NCBI GenBank assembly: GCA_963576565.1
Contig: OY755039.1
Span: forward strand, 78,118,289-78,182,288
Origin: Aspidapion aeneum
Lineage: Eukaryota > Arthropoda > Insecta > Coleoptera > Brentidae
Length of the DNA: 64,000 nucleotides
Reading direction: 5' to 3'
The notes under the pieces were generated by a model, which did no database searches, was not told the origin of the DNA, and saw nothing but the letters and a program-made list of their open reading frames with translations. The position numbers and the translations under genes are program-made. This document shows positions 54,181-64,000 of the stretch, piece by piece (positions within the stretch are counted from its first letter, which is position 1; every line of letters begins with the position of its first letter).

Positions 54181-55549
54181 ATTCAATTCTGGAATAAGTT
54201 AAACAGTTTCTTGGACTCTGTCCCAGAAAAACCATGGGTGGTCCATAGTGGGATGCCATATTGGTCCATAGTGGGACATAAAGTTTTATACTGGAAAGTT
54301 TTTATGAAACATTTTCAATAGGTTGGATAGGTATAGATTTTTATTAAGGTTAATACACAAAAAAGCATAATATTAACTAAATATTTTATCACATATGTTC
54401 AGAAAAATCAAATTGGAACTGCAGTTGACAGGCATATCATTCAGAAGCTCCTGTTGCTGAAGGATTTGGTAATTTCTTTACAATGTTTTCAGGTGCAATT
54501 GTGTCTTCTACTGTAAGGTATGCAAAATGGTTACCCACAAGTTTGTGTAAGAATCAGACATATATTCACTATTTTCACAGCCTTCTACACAACCATACTT
54601 ATTTTTTGTTACATACAGCACACTGGGGTTTCTGAGGCCCAACTAGATTTTCCTGTTTAATTTTAAAAGATTTTTGTTTCTGATGGTACTTTTAAAAATA
54701 TATATATTACTAGGCATAGGTACCTATATCTATATATTTTAAGTATAAAATAGAGAGACATAGATTATTACATTCTTGTCACTTCCTTAAGCTAGAAAAC
54801 ACATATGCAACAGTTAATTCCCAGAAATATACCTCTAATCCATAGCTTCAAATCAACATAACAATTTTGAAAAAACTTCTCAACCAAAAAAGTTACAGGG
54901 TTTAACAGAATCTTGAAAATGTACAAAATAAAAACTTGCTTACCTTTTTTTGAATAAATCCCAATTATTTCCAAAGATTTTTAAAAGAATTATGAAAAAA
55001 ACTTATTAATTAACCCAAACCTAAACACATGTTATGATGCACAAATTCTCACAGCTGATTTTTACAGTTTTTAAGTGTTTTATCCCACAATAGACTATGT
55101 TTCACTATAGACCATGTTTCACTATAGACCACTCCCCTACTGAAAGAAATGTTCCAACAATCATTAAACCATATTAAATAAACCATAAAAAGGTAATATT
55201 TGTTTTGACCACATCTGAATTTTTGGTACACCTGCTATAAGAATAGATAAATCAAAAAATTTAAATAAAAAAAAAGTTTTTTCAAGCAGTAGTTTTTGTA
55301 TTTTTGAAAATTGAAAAAATTGCATATACAAAATTATTTATATCTATCTATGCATTGATGATCCTGTTTTAAAGGTACTTAGACATGTTAAGTAAATGTT
55401 TAATATTTTTTTAGCTTAGCATGTTAAAATAATGTTAATGTGATAATAATAATAATAATATAAAAGACAGATAAACCAAAGAAAAATAGCATTATATCAA
55501 TAATTTTTACAAATTAGAAAAAAAAAGTTTGAAAAGTTGTTTTTATTAT
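54181..55549. other. Gdi intron 2, AT-rich
   Basis: Contains the TGGTCCATAGTGGGA words and the right end of the tentative shell. A short (AAT)n tract lies at about 55,446-55,458. No GDI exon is found. Confidence 0.45.
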
Positions 55550-56639
55550 GGCATAATCATTAACATATTAACCGGAGGAGACCAGGAACCGCGGCAAAAA
55601 TTCATTTATCAAAACAATTCGATTTGACCCCTAGATGCTTCAATAAGTTGGAAAAGAATAGAAATATTTTTTGGAAAGACGATGGCAACGCTGTGCGACA
55701 CACAGCAGACGTATGTTTATTCTTTATGGTCGATCGATTTACCAGTGACGGCGGCAAAATATTTATTTATTAAAAGTAAATACCTAACTTATTAAAACAA
55801 GCAATTTAATTTAGTTTACAGCTGAATAGATACCCATTGACAATAAAAATTTACATTAATATCATTGTTGAGATTATGTTCTCAAATACAGAAGTCGAAC
55901 ATTAAAAATAGGAGTCAGGCTCTAATAAAAACTTGAGAGCCCACTTGATTTTCGAATCGGGGCACACACCGAGAATTGTGAAGTCGTCTTCAGCAGCCGA
56001 AAACGCTATTAAAGGTTCTCTTTTTCCTAGCGACAATTAGATCACCCCCATTATTACAATTTTAAAGCTAGATACTATGTGTAGTGCCTACTTTTCTTTT
56101 GTATATAAAAAAGTAAATATAATTTTAGTCCCTTTTTTTATGAAAAATTGGTAGTAATATTGTAAAAAAGTAACAGAGCTCTATTTGGATAAGGATATTT
56201 TGGACTTTTTTTGAAAAAGCCCTCGATTTATTGCTTTGATGGGGAGACAATTTGCTTACTTTGGGGATTTATTAAGATGCACCCCATTAGTGTATAGTAA
56301 CCATGGCCAGAACTAAAATAGTTTTTTTGGTTATGCTACTCTATATTTTTCAATTTTCCCTGAATTTAAAATTTCTTGCAAATATATTTGTATTTACTGC
56401 CTCCTACGACGGTGGTTTTGTCCCTTTTAGTAAGATTAAAGGTGTGTCTACAAAAACCTACAAAAAATATGTACCTAAAAAACAACTCTTTTTTAAAGCG
56501 AGTTATTTTGAGAAAAGTTAATGCGACACTTATTCAGTCGTATTACCATCTCGGTTTTCATCAGCAGTTTCATTAGAAAAGAAACTGGAAAAAAGTGCAA
56601 CATATCAATTTCTGTTCTGTGGTAATTGCTTTATTATAG

Positions 56640-57480
56640 TTTTTTCAAAAACATCTTTTTCGAATGATGTTTTGTTCAATTGACATTTTTTTTAACAATT
56701 TGTTCAAAAACATCTTTTTTGGATGACATTTTGTTTGAATAACGTTTGGTTCAAAAACATTTTCTTCAAACAGAAAACTCTTTTTGGGAGGTCGCAATCG
56801 GTGGTAGCTTTATCAATTGATCCTAACCTGTTAATCTAACCACACTGAACTCTAATCAATTGATCGCAAACGTATCCATTTCAAGAAATTAAAAATGTTT
56901 TCAAAAAAGAGATCATTTGAACATAATATCGATCACAATGTATCCGAAAAAAATGCCAATCAATCACACTGCTTTCAAATAAAATTCAAAAAAGATATTT
57001 TTGAACAAAAAAATTTGACAAAATGTCATATAAATTTAATTTTTGAACAAAAAGTTCTCAAACAAAATGTTTTCGAAAAAAATGCAACTTGAACAAAATG
57101 TGTTTTCGAACAAAATGGTTTCGGTCAGATTAATATAAAAAAGATATTTTCATAAAAAGTGTACCATCAGATCAGATTGACATTCAAATGTTTGAAAAAA
57201 AGTCATTCGAAAATAATATGTTTTTAAAATAATGTTTTCGAAAGAAAACCCCCATTCTACAAAATGTCATTCGAAAAACTAATTTTTCAACAAACCAAAA
57301 GTTTTTTTATCAGGTGGATGTTTGAACAAAATGTTTTTGAAAAAGATGTTTTCAACCAAAATGCCATTTGAACAAAATGTAACTTAAAAAAGTAATTTTT
57401 GAACAAAATGTCAAATCAAATTGTCTTTTAAACCGAATATTTTTGCAATGCAATTTGAACAAAATATCATTTTCGTTTAA
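56640..57480. repeat. Degenerate short-word repeat array
   Basis: Words of the type TTTGAACAAAATGT and AAAAACATCTTTTTC recur every 15-40 bp in both orientations inside the 3.94-kb element. They give false Lys/Asn-rich frames. Confidence 0.65.
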
Positions 57481-58984
57481 AAAATTAATTTTATTTGCCA
57501 GTTTTATTTTTTGATCACTTAATGCTGATAGTATTTTGAAAAATAACTTTTTTTATTTAACATTTAAAATGAGTTAAATAAAAAAACATATATTTATATC
57601 GTCTCGCTTATAGTTAAAAATAAGGAACAAAAAATATTTTATAAATGATCTAAAAAATAGGGTTATTTAGATACCAGGGCCGAAATTTACTTCGTTTTTA
57701 AATAAATTGCAATCAATGTTTGGGTTATAACAATCATCCTTAGAAATTGATTATATTTAACAATGAAAAAAATAATAAGTGGGTATAGTTTTTGCAAAGT
57801 CAGTTGCACAAAGGTTAAAGCCGACCATCGGCATATCCTTTAAAGAAAGTGACATGGGCGGCGGTAGATATACTCATGAAAATTATTTAATTTAATTATG
57901 GCATAAACTAAAGAAATAAAAATAGATAATAAAAATTTCTATTCCTATACCTACAGAAACGTCACTGATTTATTTTCTAACTCTGCATACTGCCGACTAA
58001 AGGGGTCCCGCAAAGAACACCTGAAAGCAATTAAAAGCGCATCTTAAAAAAATCTGCCAATCAGGTGCCGTCTACCCACCTGTGCTGGGTCGGTCAGATA
58101 ACAAATACTTTGTGCTCGGCCCGCAAAGAGCACGCCTTTTCTCTGTCGGTAGGGTTGAAATTATACCAGGAAGATTTTATATGAATTTGGATAACTTTTG
58201 AAGGGCAGATTGAAGCAAAATTTCATGAAATCGATAGAACCCCGTATTAGGAGCATTTCAGGTGACTTTGCAAAAACTATAACTATAGTTTATTGTTTGA
58301 ATATAAAATTTTGCTGACATTTTATAGGGTTAAAAACAAATCTGCATGTAGAGACCTCGTCTTTACACTTTTTAGATGTTTGATTAAGATGCTTTTAGCT
58401 TGGTGTATTTTATTTTAGGTTAGGCAGCCTTAAAAATTCAGAGTAGGTAAAAAGGACTAACCCAACCTAAAAAAACTGTTTACACAAAAAAAACGGTTAA
58501 ATAAAAAAGGTATACGTAAAAAAATTACTTTCCATATTAATAAGATACCTTTTTACCTTATCTGTTGAAAATCAAGGTTCATAGTTCAGTTAAAAGTATC
58601 AAAACCCCAAAACTTGGGACACCCTGTACATTTTTAACTAAACTTATGTTTAAACACTTTTAACAAATAAATAATTATTTAAATATTAGCCTAATATTTT
58701 TTTTCTGATTTTATATTGATTTCTACGGCACTGGTCTTTGTTTTGTTTTGAAGGTCAAACAAGTTATTTAACTTACTTGTAAAACGAAACTTCTTGATTA
58801 AGATGGTCGAGATTTTAGCACAAAATTCACTCCCACACCATTTTAAAGTCTTTTAAGATTAATCTTGAGTCCAGATCGAAAATATATTTTAAGAAAAAAC
58901 ACGAAAACAATTCCGAACCGTAAAGAGACAGGACAGAAACACCGCATTTGACCTTTTACAAAATACTAATGAACCTTCTAATCA

Positions 58985-59305
58985 AGAATAGTTTTGTCTC
59001 TTTTTCTCGCATCGGTTTTAACAAAAGAGGAACAAAATAAGATACTTTACGCGGGCCAAGACGATTGCGGCATGTTTCTAATTCCTTTGTTTTAGTGAGG
59101 GACTGTAACCGAGAATAGTTTTGTTTTTTTCTCTCGCACTGGTTTAATAAAGGAAAACGAAGGAGTAGCAAAATAAATGCAGGAAGCACAAGTTAAAGTG
59201 ATCACCGCTTGTTATATATCCATATTTGGTGGTGTGTAATTATTCTGGTAAGGGTTTGTAAGAAGAACAGTTTCGTCTTTTTCCGTTGCATTGATTTAAA
59301 AAAGA
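58985..59305 (+). repeat. Three diverged tandem blocks
   Basis: Blocks of about 130 bp start near 58,985, 59,115 and 59,265 with AGAATAGTTTTGT, CTTTTTCTCGCA and a GGTTT motif. They are subterminal to the 3.94-kb element. Confidence 0.55.
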
Positions 59306-59505
59306 AATAAAAGTAAAGGAAATATGGGATAATTTTGGTGATTCTTAAAGAGAAAGGAAATAAAGTTTTCTATGGACCAAACAAAAATAGTCGATGAGTT
59401 CTTTTCTGCAGAAGTACGTTTTTTAAAACAAATTGTTTATCTAGACGGCCGATTTTTTTTGTTTATTTTCTAGTCTCCTCCGGTTAATACGTTAATGGGC
59501 ATAAT

Positions 59506-61130
59506 ATTTAAAAAAAATTAATAGGTACCTAACACTGGTTAATTTAACTTTGAAATATTTCCTCTAAAAGGCTTGTATATTTTATCAAGAAAACAATCCA
59601 TTTTCTACCATTTTTTCATGAATTACAATTGGTTTTTGTTTGACATGAACCCATTTTTGCTCTATCCTGAAATCTGGTGTGAATCTTGCTGTATCATTTT
59701 TAAGAACAATAAGAAATGTTGTTACTGAGATATTTAAAATTTTTGTTTTACTTTAAAAATTTGAGAAAAAATTATTTGATAAATGGTACAGGTTGTTCCA
59801 AATTTAGTTGTTTTTGAGGGGTTTTATGTATTTCTAGGGAAGATAAAAAAAACTGACCTCTTCTTGTAAGCCTTGATTTTCAAGAGACATTTTTAGGTGA
59901 AAACTGCAACTTGATATACCAAGTTTCTTTTAAGCTACCTTTGAAGGGTTTCTGAAAAGTCTGCATTTGGTAAGGGGTAACACTTTAAAATATTTAAAAT
60001 ATTTAAAATTAAAAAAAAATAAATATGAATAATTAAAAAGTATACCTAGCTCATAAACTGTTTGTTATGTAACACTTCACTTTACAATAATTTTTAAAAA
60101 ACAAAACTCAAAAACATTACATGGTAATGAGATCTATGACAGGGTAATTTTTTTTCATATACAAAACATCTCCAGTAAAAAATTTCTATTCATTTACCTT
60201 TGCAATGCTTCAAGGGAGTATCCAGGCCAAGGGGGCAACTAGCCCCCTTTCTTACCAGATCTAAAAATAATATTTTATATAAAAAACTTTTTTAATCCTC
60301 AAGGGATTAAACTTCCTTGATATTCAGATAATGACATTTATAAAATTTAATTTTAGCACAAATTGCTCTTTTATAGTTTTTTTAATAAAAAATTTAACTC
60401 AAAAATTATTTTATCTGTCACTTTGAATGGTAAATTAGATGAATTGGTTTTTTTTATGGAGTGACCTTCTTTTTAATCAATTTTTAAAATCTGTAAAATT
60501 TTCTTTAAAATGATATACTAAATATTTTATTGTTTTATATATTTTTATTTCATAATTGCTTCTTTATTTTTAGTTTGTTTCTTAATTTGATTCTTTTAAA
60601 ATATTTAAAAGCTCAGTAGAAAAATTTTAATATAAAATAAAAGCAAACAGAACAAAAAATACAAAAAAATTAATGGGTAATTTAATAAGAAAGTTACAGT
60701 TTTATGTGATATTTTATAAACTAAAAGTCATAGGTGAAATACACTTGGACCATTGAGTTGTATAAAGCCCTGAAAGGGCTTTAGAGACGGAAAGACAAGG
60801 CATTTTTTATTGACCCTATCCAATTTGGTTTCTAAGGGCAGGTATTTCTTTTACAATAAAAACAGAGATAGACATTATTGAACATGTGAAACGAACAAAG
60901 ATAGGCTGATTTTGCATGCTAATAATACGCTAGATAATATATGGGTACTTTTATCTCTTTCACACTGACGGCATAAGTGCGACAGAAAAGCAGCTGGCTA
61001 CCTTTAATCCACCTGCCGTATTTTGAGTGATTCTACCTGCTAGTCGGATTATGCAGGGAAAACTGATAGACAATTTGGTAAACTTATCACGTCCTTGCAA
61101 TGCAACTATAGGTAAATTTAGTGGGAATAA
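59506..61130. other. Gdi intron 2; half of an ACAGGGTG-type element, otherwise AT-rich
   Basis: 59,788-59,960 is a diverged match to one arm of the 46,063-46,912 element (ACAGGTTGTTCCAAATTTAG; AGGTGAAAACTGCA). No inverted partner nearby. No GDI exon seen. A remnant near 60,960-61,030 shows no frame. Confidence 0.4.
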
Positions 61131-61139
61131 GGACACTGT

Positions 61140-61220
61140 TGTTCTGGTAAATATACGTTTTAATCCATCGGTAACGTTTCGACAATGGTTTTTGTCTTCA
61201 TCAGACTAAAAAGGTTGCAA
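61140..61220 (-). ncRNA. Hammerhead-ribozyme-like motif
   Basis: On the minus strand CTGATGA is followed by GACAA-AAACCA-TTGTC (a 5-bp stem II) and GAAAC. The A of GAAAC begins ACGTT, which pairs with AACGT 15 bases on (stem III), leaving GTA as the cleavage triplet. The core nucleotides are canonical. Stem I, needed for activity, could not be found by eye. Similar ribozymes occur in Penelope-like terminal repeats. Confidence 0.5.
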
Positions 61221-62030
61221 CTCATTAGTAAGATAATACAAAATACGGCACATTAATACATCACCAATTAAAAATTATTATTCTTTTCCCAATAAATAAC
61301 ATTTAAAAATGACCTTATTGACAATATATTATTTTTTTCCTAAATATTTTTTTCCCTTTTAATGTATATGTAACTGATTTTTTTTATTTATTTATATAAA
61401 GAAATAATTATGGTTTATTTTTCTTCTTTTTTTTTTTAATATACATATATAAAAAATTTTTATACAAAGGTTCAAAAATTTGTTTGTCACTATAGTAACT
61501 GATGGGTGGCTCAATAAAATACGCACAAAGAGATCAATCAGCTATTCATATAAAAACAACAATAACAAATAAAACCTGTGTCATCGCGAAAGTATATATT
61601 TATTATTATATGACGCCACCGCGACCGGTCTACAGGCCGGTATCATATGTGTATGTCCTTCTAATGTCATTTGACCATCATGCTGTCTTACTTAATAAGG
61701 TCACTTAGTTTAATTAATAAGTTTGTCCTACATAATATAAAAGAAGAATAGAAACCAACAAAAAATTTGTGACACTTCGATTACCGATTTTCTTTGATTG
61801 CGATGGGCTAGGGTAACCAGATTACGGTTTATTAGGGTGCCCAGAGTGCGGAAAAAAAGATTTTGAAAAATTTCCCTAAAAAAAATTTGAAGACAACAGA
61901 AAGAAACACTCACGCGCCACTCAATGTTTATGGTCGCATACACTAATCCTCGATTTCCGACGATTATGGACAATGGTTACCCCCTGGACATAAACCTAAC
62001 AACTTTTAATATATTTATTAACAACTAGGT
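61221..62030. other. AT-rich intronic DNA
   Basis: No supported gene. A short inverted pair at 61,622-61,640 (ACCGGTCTACAGGCCGGT) is seen. Confidence 0.4.
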
Positions 62031-62400
62031 AGGTTAGGTTTGGTTAGGTTGGGTTAGGTTGGGTTAGGTTGGGTTAGGTTGGGTTGGGTTAGGTTGGGTT
62101 AGTTTGGGTTAGGTTGGGTTCGGGTAGGTTTGGTTAGGTTCAGCCAGATTCGGTCTGGTTCGGTTCATTTCGAATCGGTTCGGTTAGGTTCAGTTTTCTT
62201 CGGCTAGGTTTGGTTCAGTTTGATTATGTTTGGTTAGGTTCCGCTAGGTTCAGTTTGTTTCGGTTAGGTTTAGCTACATTCAGTTAGGTACGGTTTAGTT
62301 TAACCAAATCGAACCGAACCAAACCGAACCGTTAGATTCGGTTTGATTTGGTTCATTTCGATACGGATCGGTTCAGTTTGGTTTTGTTCGGTTAGACCTT
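62030..62400 (+). repeat. TTAGG-like degenerate satellite
   Basis: About 100 bp at 62,033-62,130 are a (TTAGGTTGGG)n array, resembling the insect telomeric unit TTAGG with an extra word. It decays into TTCGGTT-type words up to 62,400. An internal inversion occurs at 62,300-62,345 (AACCGAACCAAACC then GGTTTG). Confidence 0.8.
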
Positions 62401-62885
62401 CGATAAATTTAAAAAAAGTAGATAATTATTAATTTTTAGTGTTTTAAGGAATAAAAATTGATATAATGTTCAATTAAACGACTTTTTAATTGTAAAAATG
62501 TAGGAATCATAATTTTCTTGATTTTGTTTTGAATTTCATGCTTCTTTAAAAATTGTGCATTTTCATAAAAGGACCAAAAAAACTGACCCGATTTCGATCA
62601 GTGACCTTAGTTATTTCAAGTTTTTGTTAACAGCTGATAGACGTCAGGGACCGTTTTGTTTCAGTTTGAAATGAGAAAATGCTTCTTTTGTAGCAATTTG
62701 TATGGGTTTTAATGGGGTTTTAAGAATTATTCAATTTCAATTTTTTTAACAAAATATACGATTTTCCGCATTTTTTTTTAAAGAAATCACTATAAAATGG
62801 TCTAAAATTTTCATTTTTCAAAAAACTTCGTAGTTTTAAGAAAGGTGGTAAAACATACCAGACCCCTGAAATGTGTTGCAGTCTA
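62401..62885. other. AT-rich intronic DNA
   Basis: No supported feature. Confidence 0.4.
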
Positions 62886-63332
62886 GGACAACTGGGCGCC
62901 GCCAACTCGGCGCCACCAACTGGGCGGCGGGCCAACTGGGCGGCAGGCCAACTGGGCGCCGGGCCAACTGGACGCCGAGCCAACTGGGCGCCGGACTAAA
63001 ATATTTTTTCTTGATAAAATGTGCAGATGAAAAACAAACTTAAAAAAATTAAAATGGCGGATCCAAAATGGCGGATTTTCTTATTTATGCATCGATATGT
63101 ATCGAATATGGAACTTGGCGGTGTTTCAAGTCGCAGGAAACGACACCTACCAAATTTCAACACTCGACTTAATAGATGTTGAAATTTTTGTATAAATACC
63201 ATATTTATTTTGTTTTTTATCTGCACATTTTATCGAAAAAAAAAATAGCCCGGCGCTGAGTTGGCCCGGCGCCCATTAGGCCCGGCATGGCGCCCTGTTG
63301 GCGGCGCCGAGTTGGCCGGCGCCCAGTTGTCC
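62886..63332. mobile_element. 447-bp GC-rich-ended MITE
   Basis: GGACAACTGGGCGCC at the left and GGCGCCCAGTTGTCC at the right form perfect TIRs. Inside each end lie several direct repeats of GGCGCCGGGCCAACT type (left 62,900-62,998; right 63,248-63,325). The centre is AT-rich. The high GC of the ends (island in an AT-rich region) makes the boundaries clear. No target duplication was resolved. Confidence 0.75.
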
Positions 63333-64000
63333 CATTCCGAATTGAAATTTTTAGTTCCGAAATTTCATCTGACTCGAGCATAACTTGTAGTCCACAAAGA
63401 AAGAAAATATTTTACCTGGAAGGTACAACATTTGTAAAGTTCTAAGATGAAAACAATAATTTTAATACATCCACTGCACTTAGCATGCTTAGAAATTCTT
63501 TTTACTCTTTTTTTTTACTGAAGGGAATTTTGTAAACACAGTATACACAAGTAAGTATTGAATTATTTATTATTCAAACAGAAAATTGTTGATAAAAAAA
63601 TTCTAGTGGAATTCAAAATTTTTATTTTGCGCCGCCACTGCCCTTTTTTTATCCAAGACAAGCAAATAGAATATTTTTGCGATGTTGCATGTATTCGGAC
63701 TTACCAAACCGAAATTCTATTTTCATCCCTGTCTTGCTCATTAAATTCTTACTTGTATTTGGTCAATTGCGATAAAAGCTTGATATAATGGCAATTAAGG
63801 CCCATGCCGGGTCTACCCGTAGGGTATAGAAGTCAATGACTTGGACAGTTTTATTCTTTATAAAAATTCTATAAAAAAGCAATTTTTACCAAGAAATAAA
63901 AAAAATCTTTCTATTTCCATAGCAATGTTTATTAGCTCACACATATAAATAAATAAAATAATAAATAAAAAGGCCTTTATTTTAATCTCGGCGAGGGCAG
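63333..64000. other. AT-rich DNA; partial palindrome-ended repeat at the edge
   Basis: No gene is seen. TAGCTCACACATATA at 63,934 is the left half of the AGCTCACAC palindrome family and suggests another copy crossing the window edge. Confidence 0.45.

Larger units (their letters stand above)
48836..55140. mobile_element. Possible DNA-transposon shell around the LINE
   Basis: AGTGGTCTATAGTG at 48,841-48,854 is inverted as CACTATAGACCACT at 55,119-55,132, and further TGGTCCATAGTGGGA words lie at about 54,240-54,285. The outer flanks read TA-like. No transposase is recognisable between the ends except possible cysteine-rich debris near 54,560-54,640. The extent is tentative. Confidence 0.35.
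55558..59497. mobile_element. 3.94-kb TIR element with 8-bp target duplication
   Basis: GGCATAAT is duplicated exactly at 55,550-55,557 and 59,498-59,505. The ends are inverted repeats: CATTAAC(A/G)TATTAACCGG, continuing AGGAGAC(C/T)AG. The 8-bp duplication fits hAT or P-type elements. The interior lacks a transposase I can recognise. It contains a degenerate array of TTTGAACAAAATG-like words (56,640-57,480), a moderately GC-rich block (57,990-58,150) and three diverged blocks with 'gaatagttttgtctctttttctc' (58,985-59,290). Confidence 0.8.

Noticed and set aside
54400..54660. Possible cysteine-rich transposase tail on the minus strand
   Set aside because: Too many frame breaks to support a call; kept only as a hint for the tentative shell element.
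56303..57092. Short frames at 56.3-57.1 kb
   Set aside because: Lys/Phe/Asn-rich readings of AT-rich or short-word repeat DNA inside the 3.94-kb TIR element, without domains or splice support.
62720..62983. Ala/Pro/Arg-rich minus-strand frame
   Set aside because: Produced by the GC-rich end repeats of a MITE.

Overview
This window looks like AT-rich arthropod, most likely insect, nuclear DNA. Coding exons are short, bounded by GT/AG introns and sparse, and most of the sequence is transposable elements of several ages. Two host genes are recognisable. On the minus strand, a P4-ATPase (phospholipid flippase) of the ATP10 type occupies about 32.7-45.3 kb; five exons can be placed, four of them coding, with reading phases that agree at every junction, and the gene continues off its last visible exon to the left. 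On the plus strand, Rab GDP-dissociation inhibitor (Gdi) begins at 47,546; exons 1 and 2 are clear, and intron 2 runs at least 15 kb to the right edge. Two small, unrecognised ORFs (a zinc-finger-like one at 45.7 kb and one at 47.1-47.4 kb) lie between these genes.

Left third (0-14 kb): Helentron/DINE-like repeats with palindromic ends; a non-autonomous hAT-like element holding a LINE fragment; LINE 3' ends and an endonuclease remnant; a 203-bp MITE; a minus-strand Gypsy-type LTR retrotransposon (5,596-11,846) with matching LTRs, primer binding site, polypurine tract and a decayed gag-pol; and a head-to-head pair of Penelope-like fragments carrying GIY-YIG endonuclease sequence.

Middle (14-26 kb): an 11.5-kb errantivirus-like element, that is an insect endogenous retrovirus with gag, pol and env, flanked by nearly identical 473-bp LTRs and an ATAT target-site duplication. 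Its env reading frame is uninterrupted, whereas gag and pol carry visible lesions. It also carries a 173-bp tandem duplication upstream of env and a nine-copy 20-bp minisatellite downstream of env.

Right of 26 kb: small TIR elements with identifiable target-site duplications (TTAA MITE, two hAT-like elements), a segmental duplication whose second copy gives the empty-site state for later insertions, a tRNA-derived SINE, a tRNA-like gene, interleaved pogo-like elements, a nearly full CR1/Jockey-like LINE (about 49.0-54.2 kb) inside Gdi intron 2, a 3.94-kb TIR element with an 8-bp target duplication (55,558-59,497), a hammerhead-ribozyme-like motif, a TTAGG-like degenerate satellite and a GC-rich MITE.

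No bacterial-type operon, CRISPR array or rRNA gene is present. The most noteworthy items are the env-intact errantivirus, the multi-exon ATP10-like gene deduced from splice phases, the hammerhead-like motifs next to Penelope-type repeats, and the large 3.94-kb TIR element with no recognised transposase.
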